Positions 34,161-46,771 of a stretch of 64,000 bases of DNA are shown here, piece by piece. Every line of letters starts with the position of its first letter. Within the stretch, counting starts at the first letter, position 1. Both the position numbers and the translations under genes were made by a program. This DNA comes from Zingiber officinale (taxonomy: Eukaryota; Streptophyta; Magnoliopsida; Zingiberales; Zingiberaceae). The stretch lies in NCBI RefSeq assembly GCF_018446385.1, contig NC_056005.1, forward strand, positions 65,012,239 through 65,076,238, read 5' to 3'. Below the pieces are notes generated by a model. That model did not search any database and was not told the origin of the DNA. It saw only the letters and a list, made by a program, of their open reading frames with translations.

Positions 34161-34272
34161 GATACCAATTTAGTGGTATCAGAGCAGGTTTTCGATGTCT
34201 GATTGTTTTTCCTTGTTCTGGATTTTTTTTTAGTTAATATGATACCAATTTAGTGGTATCATAGCCTGGTTC
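34161..34272 (+). repeat. Two extra primer-site-like repeats in the A leader
   Basis: AATTTAGTGGTATCA recurs at about 34168 and 34248 after the genuine site at 34070. Each extra copy is preceded by GATACC, giving the inverted repeat GATACCA-ATTTAG-TGGTATC. Spacing is 98 and 80 bp. Confidence 0.85.
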
Positions 34273-34484
34273 GAGTCAAATGCTGTGTTTTGTGTTTTGA
34301 GATTTCGACCTTGTTTCGAATTATGATTTTCGGTGCTCCGATTGTTTTGTTTGCTCTTTGTAAGTTGATCTCTCAACGTGATTCTCAAGTTTTGGGACCA
34401 AGCAGTGGCAGGATATCTCCGAGCTATAGGATGTACGTTGTGTACTGCTAAATCATTTTCCTTACATACTTATTACTAACAGGA

Positions 34485-35750
34485 ATGGCACGAAAAGGGT
34501 CGACTGCTATGCGTAACCATGGACAAGGTCGACCACGAAAACAACCCACGGTGTCGATGGGTCCCGAACCTACTGGACAAGGGACGGAGTTTACAGGAAA
34601 CCCGAATGAGGTTGATTCAGGTAGCAGTGATCGGAATCCTCCAACCTCTACTACGGAGCATGAGTTACAAATGTCGGGAGTACCATCTTCTATACCTGCT
34701 CCAGACACTACTGGTTGGGTGATGGATCGAGCCCGAATACCATTGTTGGCGAAGTCTGTAAAAGATCGAACTACTATGTTCCCTGGGGGTGTTGATCCTT
34801 GGGTGGCTCGTAGCTGGTTGAAGAATTTGGAGGGCACATTTGGGTACATGAAGTGTACAGAGGAAGAGGAGGTGGAGTTGGCCGCATATCATCTTCAGGA
34901 TCAGGCCATCACTTGGTGGGACATGCAGAAGACGATCTTTGGGGCACAACACATCACGTGGCCGATGTATCAAGAGGCGTTTGAAAGGCAGTATTTTCCG
35001 GCTACATTTTGTCTAGCTCGTCGTCAGGAGTTTCTGAACCTCAAGTAAGGTGACCGTTCTGTGATGGAGTATAATGCAAAATTTAGTAGATTGGCTGAAT
35101 TTTGTCCTCATCTGGTGGCTTAGGATTGTGATCAGATGTATTAGTTTACTCAGGGACTTGCAGCGTACATTCGGCTCAAGATGTCAGGATTTCCGGGTAG
35201 TTCTTATCGAGAGGACATTGTTCATTGAGATGACTCAACAACAGGTGACTCTGGAAAAGAATAATGACAAACAGATGATGCGGAAGAAAGGAAAAAGAGG
35301 TCAGAGCTCACAGGTTATTCCTGGAGGGTCTCCTCAACCTCAGAAGTCAAGGCGAACCTCGGATGGAGGTTCTCGTTCCCCTCAGCGAGACCGGAAGAGT
35401 GACAGTAGGGGAACTAGATGTTTCCAGTGTGGCTCGAAAAGTCACCTCAAACCCAATTGTCCATTGGGCCACTCTATATGCTTTTATTGTAAGCGTCCGA
35501 GCCATGAGAGTCGAGATTGTACTCTGAAGGCTCAGTTGGAGACTACTAAAGTCACCTCTCAGGAAGGTCGACCCACTCAGCCATGGCAGCAGGGAAGACC
35601 TCAGAGGACTCAGCACGCTTCATATCAGCCGCAATTGACGGGGCCCCAGGGAAAGGTATATCATATCCAGAGTCAGGAGTGTCCAGTGATGCCAGCTTCC
35701 ACGCAGTACTCTACTGCAGCGTCTCCTTATCAGACATATCCTGTATAGCA
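34485..35750 (+). pseudogene. Chromovirus A gag remnant
   Basis: The retrotransposon gag domain is recognised from VARSWLKNLEGTFGYMKCTE, VELAAYHLQDQAITWWDMQK and WPMYQEAFERQYFP (about 34795-35000). A basic region precedes two zinc knuckles, CFQCGSKSHLKPNC (about 35418-35460) and CFYCKRPSHESRDC (about 35480-35520). A Gln/Pro-rich linker leads toward the protease. This is the usual Tekay gag layout. It is broken in a few places. Confidence 0.87.
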
Positions 35751-35859
35751 AGACCCTTCCTTTCCATCTCAGCCTTATCTAGCATTCCAGCCGCAACCTC
35801 AGCCGCAGTACCACCAGCAGCAGCAGGGTGTCGCTCCTCCGATTCCACGTCAGTCTACT

Positions 35860-36280
35860 TCAGGGATGCCACCATCGAGTGTAGAGGTTGGACGTGGTTA
35901 TACCATCCCACGGGAGGAGGCGCAGCGGGCTGACGGATTGGACTTCAGAGGTACTAGTTCACTTTATACATTTAGTGTAGATCTATTGATAGATACTGGT
36001 AGTTCTCATTCGTTCACATCTCGGGTATCTTTGGATAAAATCGGGGGGTTACCTACACCCCGGACACCTGAGTTAGCAGTATCTGTACCATCTAAAGGGG
36101 TACTTATTATTAGTCAAGAAGTCAAAGAATGCTCTTTGGACTTGGATGGTCAGACACTTGTGATGGATCTACAGGTGTGGGAAATGGTGGGATTTGACAT
36201 CATCCTAGGCTTAGATTGGATGACTATAAAACATGCTATTTGTTGTTTAACGCACTTAGGTCGTAAATTTGGGGACCAAA
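35860..36280 (+). pseudogene. Chromovirus A protease remnant, joined to the 3' end
   Basis: LLIDTGSSHSFTSRVSLDKI carries the DTGSSHSF active site, and GFDIILGLDWM is the conserved distal strand. Shortly afterwards comes RKFGDQIFI, whose DNA (GGGGACCAAATTTTTATTAG) is the sequence that in complete relatives lies after the chromodomain, just before the purine tract. RT, RNase H and integrase are therefore absent as a block. Confidence 0.85.
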
Positions 36281-36287
36281 TTTTTAT

Positions 36288-36300
36288 TAGTGGGGGAGAA
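36288..36300 (+). other. Polypurine tract of chromovirus A
   Basis: TAGTGGGGGAGAA lies immediately before the LTR start TGTAATAT. B and D have the same tract on the minus strand. Confidence 0.8.
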
Positions 36301-36797
36301 TGTAATATAAAAAAAAATATAAATAAGGATGTAAATACTTGGAATTTGACAATATTGAATTATTATAAGGAAAATAAATATATTGGTCAAATAATTTATC
36401 CGGAAATAAGTTTGTGTGAATTTTAGAGAATTTATAGAATTTTTCTAGATTTTAAATGAGATGTTTTAGATTTTATAGGGATCAACGGGTAGGATTTAAG
36501 GCCTGTTTAGAATAACCGAAGGTGGGAGTTGATTGAGGAATGAATCTAGGGTTTAATTTTAAAACCCCTAAATTATAAGAGTTGCCCGTGCCCTAGCTTC
36601 CCACACCGCGCTGAGTTCTCCTTCCCCGAGCCTTCCCCTCACGAGCACCAGCCGAACCTCTTCTCCTCCTCTCACGTCGCCTTGACCACCAACCGCCGAG
36701 TTTCTTTTCCCCTCTTCTCCTCGCAAATTCCTGCAACCACATCCGATGATCTCCTCCTCACGCGAGCAGCAAAGTCGCTGACCCTCTCCTTTCCGAG

Positions 36798-37459
36798 GTA
36801 TGCTCTAATTGATCCGACAAGTAGTTTCCCTAGTAGTTATGGGTGACGATTTGAGTTAGGGATCAAGTTCTGGGTAGTCTCGGCTAGTTGCGATGGTGTT
36901 TCGCTTTCTCCTTGAGCTATTGAAAGCTTTGGGCAGGTTGTTGGTGCTTTACGCCTTGATTTATAATGCTCTTGCCACTTCTTGTTGTCTCTAAAATGCG
37001 GGACAGATTCGGATGCTTGGTTTCTTATTGAGGTTGTTGTTGTTCGCCGATTAGCTGTGGATATAGTTCGGATTCTATTCAAGGTTGCTTTGTTCCTTTG
37101 TATGGCTATGGATTTCTAAGATTTATTCAATAGATTTTAATGTGTTACCTGAGGGCTTCTTGGCTCTTTAGTGTGCTTTTGAATCCTAGGACAATTTGGG
37201 CGTGATTGGAGGTTTGTTCTGTGGTATTCTTGTTTTTGAGTTAGCGGTGAACTTGTGGTCTGATCTAGTAAGTTGAAGGGTGAACCCAATATGGTTTTTG
37301 CTCTTGGTATTGGATCTTGAAAAGTAGTTGGGAATTTTGATAGATTTGGGTGAATCGAGGTTCATAGTTGGATTAGGGTTTTTCCCTAATTAAGTTGGGT
37401 TTCGGTTTAGCTAGTGTCGTTTATGAAATTAGCTAAATTGTACATCATGTGATTTGCAG
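36798..37459 (+). other. Intron-like block in A 3' LTR
   Basis: Donor TTTCCGAG|GTATGC after a C/T-rich leader and acceptor GTGATTTGCAG|GACGTTG are 662 bp apart. The interval is T-rich and unlike the 5' LTR interval, though the acceptor context is the same. Confidence 0.45.
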
Positions 37460-38774
37460 GACGTTGATTGAAGACGGTTGACACGATCTACATATAAAGG
37501 TGGGTACTTCTTGCTTTGTTTTCTTTCAGTACTTTGACCTTGGTGCATGAACTATTTTAGATAAGGACTATCTCACCTTGACTCCACTCTTATTTTTCCT
37601 GCGCTTGATACTTCCATGTAATCTTTGAGATATTCGTTTCCATATTTATACAGTCACTTGTTGCTGTCCATCATAAGTAGCCGATATTAGATACCATGTT
37701 TGTGTGCTTTGATTGTTGTTTATTTATGTATTATATTGAACATGCTGGCTTCATGTAGCATACTTAATTTTCTGCTTATATTTGTATGATGACTATTGCA
37801 TTTGGCGCATCATATCATGGCATGCATGTCAACGACCTATTCTCCCTTGCGGTTGAGAGAGTCGTTGACCAGGGCTGCATCCTCGGCCACTCGAGAGAGT
37901 GGTAGCTGGAGTTGATGCTGCTTGTCCTATCGTGCCGCACTCGGCCACGTGTGGGTAGTGGTAGCTGGAGTTGCGAGCAGCAGGGACCCCCCTTCGCTGT
38001 GTAGCTAGTTAGCTACTCAGCACCTGTACATCCGGTCACACGAGAGTAGTGGCGGCATTTGGGTGGTACAGTTGTCATTGGTCTGGCCTCTTGACCATAC
38101 AGGGGTCGTGGTGCAGAGAGGTGGGCGGGGTGACCATCCGTGCATACGCTGTTATTATGTCTGTTTTGGCTGCTGCTGTTTACATATATTGTTATTGCTA
38201 ACTTATGCTGCTATGGCATATTTATGTTGCCGTTGCTTCTTGCTGTTGTTCACTTATGCTGATATTCTGCCTTATGTTGAGATATGCTCTTGTTGTAGGT
38301 GGTTAGACCTTGGTTCATTTATTGGAAATGTTTATATACATTACACATTACCTCTGTAGTTATGCCTCTGTAGTTTGTGCCCTTTCTGACCATCTATTAC
38401 ATAACCTAGGATATGGTTTCAGGTATGAGCATTTATTATGGTTTTATTTTTTGTATCTGCTATTTCTCTTATGAGACTGTATTCTTTTGGCATTCTCTAT
38501 TGATTTATTTTGTTTATGCACTATCTTATCTTTACCTGCTGAGTTCCAATACTCACCACCTCGCAAATTGGTTTTCTTTCGCTAGGTAACAAGCAGATGA
38601 GTCATGGATGCTTGGAGAGTCTCGGCTGCCTGTCCCACGTCACACTTGAGAATAGTTTTCTTTTTGCATTTTGTTACTGTTTGGGTGGTATGTTAATTTT
38701 GCGTATTTTGCTTTTGAGCAAGTCACTGTGGATATTTGGAGTCTAGTCTTGTGGTTGCAGGTATTTTTGTTAGT

Positions 38775-38779
38775 GCGGC
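38775..38779. repeat. Target site of element B, left
   Basis: GCGGC here and GTCGC at 49750-49754 sit exactly where the uninterrupted 5' LTR of A has ACCAT between TTAGT and TGTTGG. This fixes the insertion as a 5-base duplication although only three of five bases now agree. Confidence 0.6.
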
Positions 38780-41726
38780 TGTCACGCCCCAGGTAGTCCC
38801 TGTCCGAAGAAATTTCGGCAGCATCTCCCCTGTACGGCGGACAATATGAAGCTCAGTATACATATATCTCCATACCTCATAATTCAACATATAATCAATC
38901 CACGCAGTTTAATAAGGAAAGACGATATAAAATCTCGAAAATATATGTACACATCCTACTCCACTACATCGAAGAAAAACCAAATCCACGAAGTAATGAA
39001 AATATTTGCAGCGGAAAACAATAGTAGTAAACCCGAATGTTCAATGTAAAGTCCACAATACAAACCCACAATACAAGTATATAAGATGCAAAAGCAAAAT
39101 ATAATCCAACAAAGAAAATCCTCGCGATAACGGGGCTAGCGACTGGAATCTCTCCTGACGGCCTCAACCTGAAAAATAATAACAACGGGGTGAGTTCAAA
39201 GAACTCAGCAGGTAATCTAATAGATATGTACAGCAACATATAACTACCAGTAATATCCTAAGGTACAGTCTCCTAAACCATAGAATATAACAGGTATGCA
39301 TAACTGAATAAACTGTAATGAGTAACCAGAAGCATGTAATACAGTTTACAGCAAGAATAATAAGAAATGCATAACTGAAATAAACTGTACTCACCTGCGA
39401 GGTTTGGGCGAATGACTGTGGACATACACAGATAAAGATAGTCAGAACAAATACGCATGTATCCTGTATGCATGTCAATCAAATGCAGTCACCCAAGTGC
39501 ATCATCCAATATGCAACAATCACAATAAATGCAATCATGCATATGATGCGATATGACATGGTCACCCCCGACGCTAGTCAACCGTGATGGCGAGACCGAG
39601 TAGGTAGGGCTATGACACGTGCACTCTGTCGTCACTACCCCTGATGAGTGACCGGGATGCTGTCGAGTACACCTATCCTCCTACCTCAAACATAGTGAGG
39701 GGCGTAACGCTCAACTCCCGATACGCAATGACGGGAGGGATCCATGGCACACTACGTGGCGGACCAATGGAGCACCACAGCAACCGCCATACACACCACA
39801 GGTGCGTGCCACTACCCATGGTGGTCACGTTGTGTCGAGCCCTCATGTAGCCGTGGCCGGCTCAACAATAATGGAGTCGTCCATCGCCCCATGCAATCAT
39901 GCGGTATGGTGCATGCGGCTACAATATGACATACCTGAACAAAGGTAAACGTAGATATATAACAGAGATATAAACAACATGAATCCAACAATATATAACA
40001 AGTATCTCCAACATCTAATCATGGGTAGATAAGCACTATAAGTAACCATAACCACGAACACATATACACATGGCAGGAGATATAAGTAAACCAGACTAAT
40101 GTAAAGCATCTAACAGTAGAAGCATGTGATAGGTATCAACTAAGCTAAGACCAGGGAAGAAATAAATCTACCATCTATCACTAGTAACTATATATAAACT
40201 ATACATATCATAAGACAGTATCAAAAGATAAGTCAAAGAGTACCCGCCTCAAATAGAAGGTACAATCCAGTCCTAATCCAATATCGAGATGCTCGTCTCG
40301 AATCAGAGTCCTGTGTCAAACAACATATATATTTTATTTAGCTAAATTCAAATGAAATAGCTAAATAAAATTCCTAAAAACTAAATTAGGGCAAAACCCT
40401 AATCACCACAATCACAACTTACCAATTTAAATCTAATGGTCGATTAGGGTTAGTTACCTAATCCCTAACCACCAATTAGATTAGAAATCCAACGGTTGAT
40501 TAGGGTTAATTACCCTAACCCTAACCATTTCATTGGATTTATTCTACACAATTACATCTACGCAATTTAACAACTAGTTACAACATGTATCAAAATCCCT
40601 CCACATAAACTACTAAGTAAAACTCTAATTCCAATCTAGAACAAGATCATCTAGAATTCAACTCCGAAACATGATCTACAACAAGATCAATTATCCTATT
40701 CCTTACCTCAAATCCAGTTGTTGTTGCTGCTGGATGGTTTACTGCCGAAATCAGAAAGTTCACAAATAGAACAGAGCAGATCGAACCTACTGTTGATGCT
40801 GGATTGAGGTGATTGTTACTGCCGGAACCAAACACAATTCCACAGCAAGAATGGAACCTCACCTCCCCTCACTGGAATCAATAGGATCAAGAAGGAATCA
40901 AAACAAAGATCACATATCAACATGAAATGATGATCTCTGATCAAGCAACACATAATTCCAAATAGAACTCACCTTCAACCAGGACCTCAGTTAGCAACAA
41001 GGAAGAGATCCAAGATCTAATCAAGAAAAATCCAACACAATTGATCCGATACCTTTCCCTAACCAGAACAGAAGAATCAATGAGGAACATAACCTAATCG
41101 AACAGAAACCTTGAATCTATGAAATTCCCGACAACTCTTACCTCTATCGATCACCTCCGGACGATGTCGCACAACCCGATCCGGCGGAGAAGACGCTGAT
41201 TGCTCTGTGAGCAGCTCGTGGAGATGGAACGAAGGGTTGATAGGCTAGGGACGACACAGATCGCGCACCTGTCGTGCCCTAGCCACCTCGTCGGCGTCGC
41301 TCAGCCGTAGAACTCACTGGACAGAACCCTCGGCCGAAGAAGATCTAGGCTCCGCCGTGCTCCAGCAAGCTCCGGCGAACGAAGATGATCACCAAAGGAG
41401 AAACTCCGCTCCCGTCGCCTCCGATTCGTCCGCGAGAGAGAGATCAAAGGAAGGGGAGAAGAGAGGATCGGGAAGGAGGAGAAGGTTCGGGTGAATAGGG
41501 TTCGGCGATGGGTTTGGGTAAGGAAAAGAAAGGAATTTATAATTTAAAACTTTTTCTCACTTAAACAGGTATCCCAAACAGGCTTTATCCGCGCCCGAAA
41601 TTGATCCCCTCAAAACCCGTCGTACGAGCTCCGAAAAATTCCCAGAAAATTCCTAAAAATTCCGGAAAAATTCTATAAGGCTATTTTCCAAATAACCCTA
41701 TTAATTGAATTTTCCGAGATCTCACA
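38780..41726 (-). repeat. 3' LTR of chromovirus B (2947 bp)
   Basis: On the plus strand it is bounded by TGTCACGCCCC and GAGATCTCACA. It matches 46772-49749 except in a patchy segment at about 39560-39930 and some differences near the left end. A minus-strand TATA-like TTATAAAT lies near 41540, followed by a C/T-rich leader. Confidence 0.92.
40311..41141 (-). other. Intron-like block in B 3' LTR
   Basis: On the minus strand the donor is GATAGAG|GTAAGAG and the acceptor TTTGACACAG|GACTCTGA, 831 bp apart. Another strong donor, TTTGAG|GTAAGG, lies inside at about 40709. The other LTR has the same signals at the same spacing (48374-49204). Confidence 0.48.
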
Positions 41727-41760
41727 TCCTCCCCTACTAATAAAAATTTGGTCCCCAAAT
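41727..41760 (-). other. Polypurine tract of chromovirus B
   Basis: The plus strand TCCTCCCCTACTAATAAAAA is the complement of a purine-rich tract directly before the 3' LTR. It is preceded on the element strand by the conserved GGGGACCAAATTTTTATTAG. Confidence 0.8.
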
Positions 41761-41835
41761 TTTGCTATAACCAATAGCCAACACTGAAATATAACCATAC
41801 AGTATAAATGCTGAAGAAACTCTAACCCACATACC

Positions 41836-43080
41836 TCAAGTAAAAAGATGGGGGTATCGAGCTCGGATCGTATCCTCCAGCTCCCAAGTAGCCTCCTCGT
41901 CAGAATGATGCTGCCATCTGACTTTAACCAGTCGGACAGTCTTGTTCCGCAGCTGACGCTCTCTATGGTCCAGAATCCACACCGGAGCCTCCTCGTAAGT
42001 AACATCTGGCTGAATAGGAACAGATATATCTGACAGAACATGTGCCGGATCGGATACGTATCTCCTCAGCATAGATACGTGGATGGCAATGGTGCCAAAC
42101 GATAAGCTACCGCTCCAATCCTCTCTAAGATCCGGAATGGTCCAATATATCGGGAGCTAGCTTACCTCGGAGACCAAATCTCTTCACCCCTTTACGTGGG
42201 TGAAACTCTAAGAAATACATGATCACCAATGGAGAACTCCGGGGTCTCGTCTCGATCGATAACTCTTGGCGGTCCCGAGCCTCGACATCCTCCGTCGATA
42301 GTGCGAACTAACTCGCATCCTGAGCTCGAGGTCCTATGGTGGGCCTCCCAACCTCTTCCCGGAGGATGGGTGTCCGACAAGGCCTACCATACAACGCCTC
42401 AAGGTGCCATCTGGATACCGAATGATAGCTGTTGTGGCGAACTCCACTAATGGCGGTGGTCCTCCCAACGCCTCCGAAGTCCATGACACAAGACCTCGCA
42501 AGTCCTCCAGTATATCCGCTCAGAGCGATCAGATCCCATGGATGGAATGTCGTCTTGAAGTGTGTGCCCAAGGCGCACCGGCGAGAATCGGGCGTGAACG
42601 TGAACGTGGGTCTCTATCGAGATATGATGCTCAATGGAACTCCATGCAATCGATAATCTCTCTCGAAAGATTCAGCTAATCGATCAGGAGAGGTCTTCGG
42701 AGGATCTATAAAATGTGACGTTAATCGGTCAGCGATTACCCAAATCGCATCATAACCTCGACGAGTCTAGGCAAACCAACCACGAAATCCATAGTAATGT
42801 GCTCCCACTTCCACTCTGGAATAGGGATCCTCTGAAGTAAACCGGTCTGTGCTCGGCTTGACAAAAAGACATCTAGCTACAATGCGATGTCTTTCTTCAT
42901 CTTAGTTCCACCAATAGGAGCGTCTCAAATCGGATACATCGAGTCCCACGGTGGATAGCAAATCTAGAGCGATGAGCCTCCTAAAGTAACTCCTCCATGA
43001 CCGGGTGAGACTGAGGTACACATAATCTGCCTCGGAAATAAATAATACCCTCATATCGTGTAAACTGATTTTATGGAAGC
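41836..43080 (-). pseudogene. Chromovirus B integrase and chromodomain remnant
   Basis: The chromodomain is clear at about 41840-42010: VWILDHRERQLRNKTVRLVK followed by VRWQHHSDEEATWELE. The integrase core and C-terminal region span about 42190-43080 with short recognisable pieces (ALYGRPCRTPI, FSIGDHVFLRVSPT). It is heavily broken. Confidence 0.82.
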
Positions 43081-44500
43081 TATTCACAGCTAATGCTATA
43101 ATCTCGGCTGGGCCTCTCGATCCTCATCACGATCGGTGAGCAACCATAGTAACAAGAATACCCTGCTCTGTCTGGTCCCCGCTCCTCAAGGCCCAACTCG
43201 GAGAATCCACAAATCAAGTTCGTGACTAAAACTCGGTGACAAGCTAAAGTCCCTCTGGACTTTCTGCTAAGTGCATCAGCAACCACATTAGCTTTACCCG
43301 GATGGTAGCTAATAGTACAATCATAATCCTTCAGGAACTCCATCCATCTCCTCTGTCGGAGATTAAGCTCCTTCTGGGTGAAAATATATTTGAGACTCTT
43401 ATGATCAGTAAGAATCTCAAAAGTAATACCATAAAGATGATGTCGCCAAATCTTCAAAGCAAAGATAATAGCGGCTAGCTCTAAGTCATGTACTGGGTAG
43501 TTCTTCTCATGCTCCTTCAACTGACGAGAAGCATAAGAGACTACCCTACCGTGCTGCATCAGAACAACACCCCTCAAGAGATGCGTCTGTATAAAGTATG
43601 AATCCGTCATCACCAGAAGGTAAAACCAACACTGGTGCTGATACTAATCTCCGCTTCAGCTCCTGGAAGCTGGTCTCGCAAGCCTCTGACCACGTGAACT
43701 TCACGCCTTTCCTAGTCAGACGTGTCAATGGCATAGCAATACTGGAGAAACCCTCAACGAATCGTCGGTAATATCCAGCCAGTCCCAAGAAACTGCGGAT
43801 CTCCTGGACTGACTTTGGTTGCTCCCAGCTAGTGATAGCCTCGATCTTCTGAGGATCTACAGAAATACCTCGGCTAGACACCACATGTCTCAGAAAACCA
43901 ACTGAGGATAGCCAAAATGCACATTTGCTGAACTTCGCATATAGATGATGTCGTCGAAGAGTCTCCAAGACTATGCGAAGGTGCTGCGCATGTTCCTCCT
44001 CGGAACGTGAATAGATCAATATGTCATCGATAAACACAATAACGAATTGATCTAGATACTCTAGAAAGACACGGTTCATCAAATCCATAAATACTGCGGG
44101 AGCATTGGTAAGCCCAAATGGCATTACCAAAAACACGTAATGTCCGTATCTGGTGCGGAAAGCTGTCTTCTGAATATCAGAATCTTTAACTCTCAGCTGA
44201 TGATATCCAGACCGCAGATCAATCTTAGAATACACTGATGTATCTCTAAGCTGATCAAATAAATCCTCAATCCGTGGCAAGGGGTACTTATTTCTGATAG
44301 TCACTACATTCAACTGCCTATAATCGATGCACAACCTCAGAGTACCATCCTTCTTCTTGAAGAATAGTACAGGAGACCCCCACGGAGATACACTAGGGCG
44401 AATAAATCCCCTATCCAGTAACTCCTAGAGTTGGACCTTTAGTTCGTCCAACTCTTTCGGTGCCATACGATAAGGAGCTTTCGATGTTGGTGCAGTCCCT
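43080..44500 (-). pseudogene. Chromovirus B reverse transcriptase and RNase H remnant
   Basis: The RT has [56 protein letters not shown] and the catalytic [15 protein letters not shown] (about 43800-44340). The connection and RNase H follow with [40 protein letters not shown] and [15 protein letters not shown] (about 43250-43560). These are canonical Ty3 chromovirus motifs. It is broken in a few places. Confidence 0.9.
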
Positions 44501-44699
44501 GGAATCAGCTCAATAGCAAACTCCACTTGCCTTCGGGGAGGCAAACCTGGTAACTCGTCTGGAAAAACGTCTGGATAGCTGAGGACTACTGATGTCGTCA
44601 GTAGTAATCAGCGATAATAGAAATCCCGACATCCATGCGATAGCGTTTCTGCGCTTGTATCGCAGAAATGGTCGATATCCCATCGTCTCCGATGCGGTG

Positions 44700-44980
44700 A
44701 AATCCCAAGAGGGTTAGTTCGGAGGTCGAAAAGTAACCACCCTCTTCTGGCAATCAACTGTGGCATGGTATGCAGACAACCAATCCATGCCAAGGATAAT
44801 ATCGAACTCGACCATTTCCAATACTAACAAATCTACCGTGAGTATAATGCTACCAAAATCTAACGGGCAACCTCTGACCTCCTGAGTGACATCCAAGGTA
44901 TCACCGGATGGTAAGGAGACGGTCGGTCGTCGCGGTCTACAAGAAGGTAGTCTACCAATCTCTCTCATAAATGCACAAGA
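44700..44980 (-). pseudogene. Chromovirus B protease remnant (C-terminal part)
   Basis: REIGRLPSCRPRRPTVSLPS, TQEVRGCPLDFG and FDIILGMDWLSAYHATVDCQ match the distal half of the Tekay protease in A and D. The active-site stretch upstream is less clear. Confidence 0.78.
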
Positions 44981-45149
44981 TATAAAGAATGTGAACTATA
45001 TCAATTAGCATATCGAAAATGCATAAAGTAAAACCGTGCATCGGAAGCGGATCCGTCGGCGTCCTCTCGGTGATCGCGTACTCGTCGACGGACGGTGGTA
45101 GCGCTGCGTCGAGCGAGCACGCCAGTCGGTCTTGGATCTTGAGTCGAGA

Positions 45150-46420
45150 TGGGACTAGGCTGCAATCGTCTTGAATCGGTGGTCTAAGCGTCTCTGCGCC
45201 AATGGTGACCAAGCGATCGCTCTGAGTCGGATCTGAGGTCCAGTAGAACTCAGGACTCCATAAGGGCCTGAGCGCTCGACCACAGAATGCCAGCGATTCT
45301 TTGCGGTGGGAGTTGTCCTCTGGCGATGGCGATTGGGCTTCGGCCCTCCTCGCTGAGTCCCACACTGACCAAGTGGTCCTCCCGACACAGAAACTCCGGA
45401 AGCTACATGCTGGGCCTTCAGCGAACAACCTCGGCTGATGTGCCCAGGCAGTTTGCAATAATAGCAAACTGACTGTCCCAGAGTACATGCAGAGGTGATG
45501 TGATCTCGGGATCCGCATCGGGTGCAGTGCTGTCCAGTAGTCTGTGGCTGCTGGCTCTGTCCGGAAGTCCGATCAGTCTGCTTCTCTTCTTATCTGCATT
45601 CACTCTCCACTGAGCTGACTCAATCATAAGAGTCATATCCAGTGCCTCCGTGTATGATGCTATATCAAGACCGACAATCTTCACCTGAAGATGTCCATCC
45701 AATTCCGATGATTTAACACTAGATGGACTACATCAATCTCAACACATTGAGCTGATTTTCTGGGAAGAAATCCCACGACGTGTCATCTGTTACGCGCGGG
45801 GAAAATCTGACTCTCAAATGCCTCCATAAATCTCGTCCGGGTAATATGTTGCTCGCCTATAATCGAGCGTATCGCAGCCAGCTCGGCCTTCTCCCACTCG
45901 GAGCGGGCCATGTAAAAGAATGTCCGCTCCATAGACTCTATCCAAGATTGAGCCACGCTCGGATCAGTCTCCCAGCGAAATAGCATGAATTGGCTTTTCA
46001 CCAACTCCGCCAAGGCTAGGATCCATGCTCGTGCCACAACCATATCCGTAGATATCGCTGCGGTACTAGGCAGAATCACTGGAGTTGATCTTATGGGTGG
46101 TACTGATGGATAGGTTGGAAGAGGTACCACTGGTGTTGCCACATAAACAGGGTAGGAACCTCTAGTGGAACTATAGAGTAGGCATAAGTAGGGACAACTA
46201 AAGGTACGATGGGCGGTACCGGGTAAGATGTAACCGATACTGCTGGTGCAGGTACCGAGTATGTAGTAACCCGCACAGATGTCTGTGGTGGTACCGAGTA
46301 CGTAGTAGGCACGGCTAGAGAAGGTGCCGAGTACCCTGTAGGTACTACTGGCGGTACCGGCGAGGTAGGTACCTCTGAAGTCGGAACCGTCAGGATCTGA
46401 CAGTCTAACGTGGTCACAAT
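45150..46420 (-). pseudogene. Chromovirus B gag remnant
   Basis: DPSVAQSWIESMERTFFYMA and RSEWEKAELAA (about 45880-45990) are the start of the gag domain. A Val/Pro/Thr/Ser-rich N-terminal region (about 46090-46417) precedes it. Zinc-knuckle sequence lies near 45420-45480 (plus strand GTTTGCAATAATAGCAAACT). It is heavily broken. Confidence 0.75.
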
Positions 46421-46752
46421 ACCCTAAGGAGTCTATCCCTGACGGACAGGCTCAACCCTAACAGAACTCTCTGGAGACTCTGTCTCTAGAGAATCGATCG
46501 CCCTCGTACATGTGCGACCACGTTTAAGTACTAAAACACGTATCATATATGTAAAAAAATATTATTCAGATATCATACCTATTTACCGTCTGGAGATATC
46601 CTGTCGCTGCTTAGCCCCAAATAGAACCAATAAAATCTCATCAAAATACCTCGAAATTCCGAAACGATAAAATCGACGGAAATCCGTACAATCCGAAAAT
46701 ATCCAGATAAGCTCGTAAACTACAGAACACGAGAAACAAGTATCAGAAATCC

Positions 46753-46764
46753 GCTCTGATACCA
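46753..46764 (-). other. Primer binding site of chromovirus B
   Basis: TGGTATCAGAGC on the minus strand matches initiator tRNA-Met and lies a few bases inside the 5' LTR. Confidence 0.88.
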
Positions 46765-46771
46765 AATAAAT

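Larger units (their letters stand above)
36301..38779 (+). repeat. 3' LTR of chromovirus A, first part
   Basis: It starts TGTAATATAAAAAAA after the purine tract. Homology to the 5' LTR is strong in about 36310-36640 and 37445-38779. The interruption by B falls within TTTGTTAGT..TGTTAGTCTTACG, which is uninterrupted at about 33790 in the 5' LTR. Confidence 0.88.

Noticed and set aside
40500-40530. Telomere-like ACCCTAACCCTAACC, also at about 48575
   Set aside because: Only two to three units, present in both LTRs of B, so it is LTR sequence and not an interstitial telomere.
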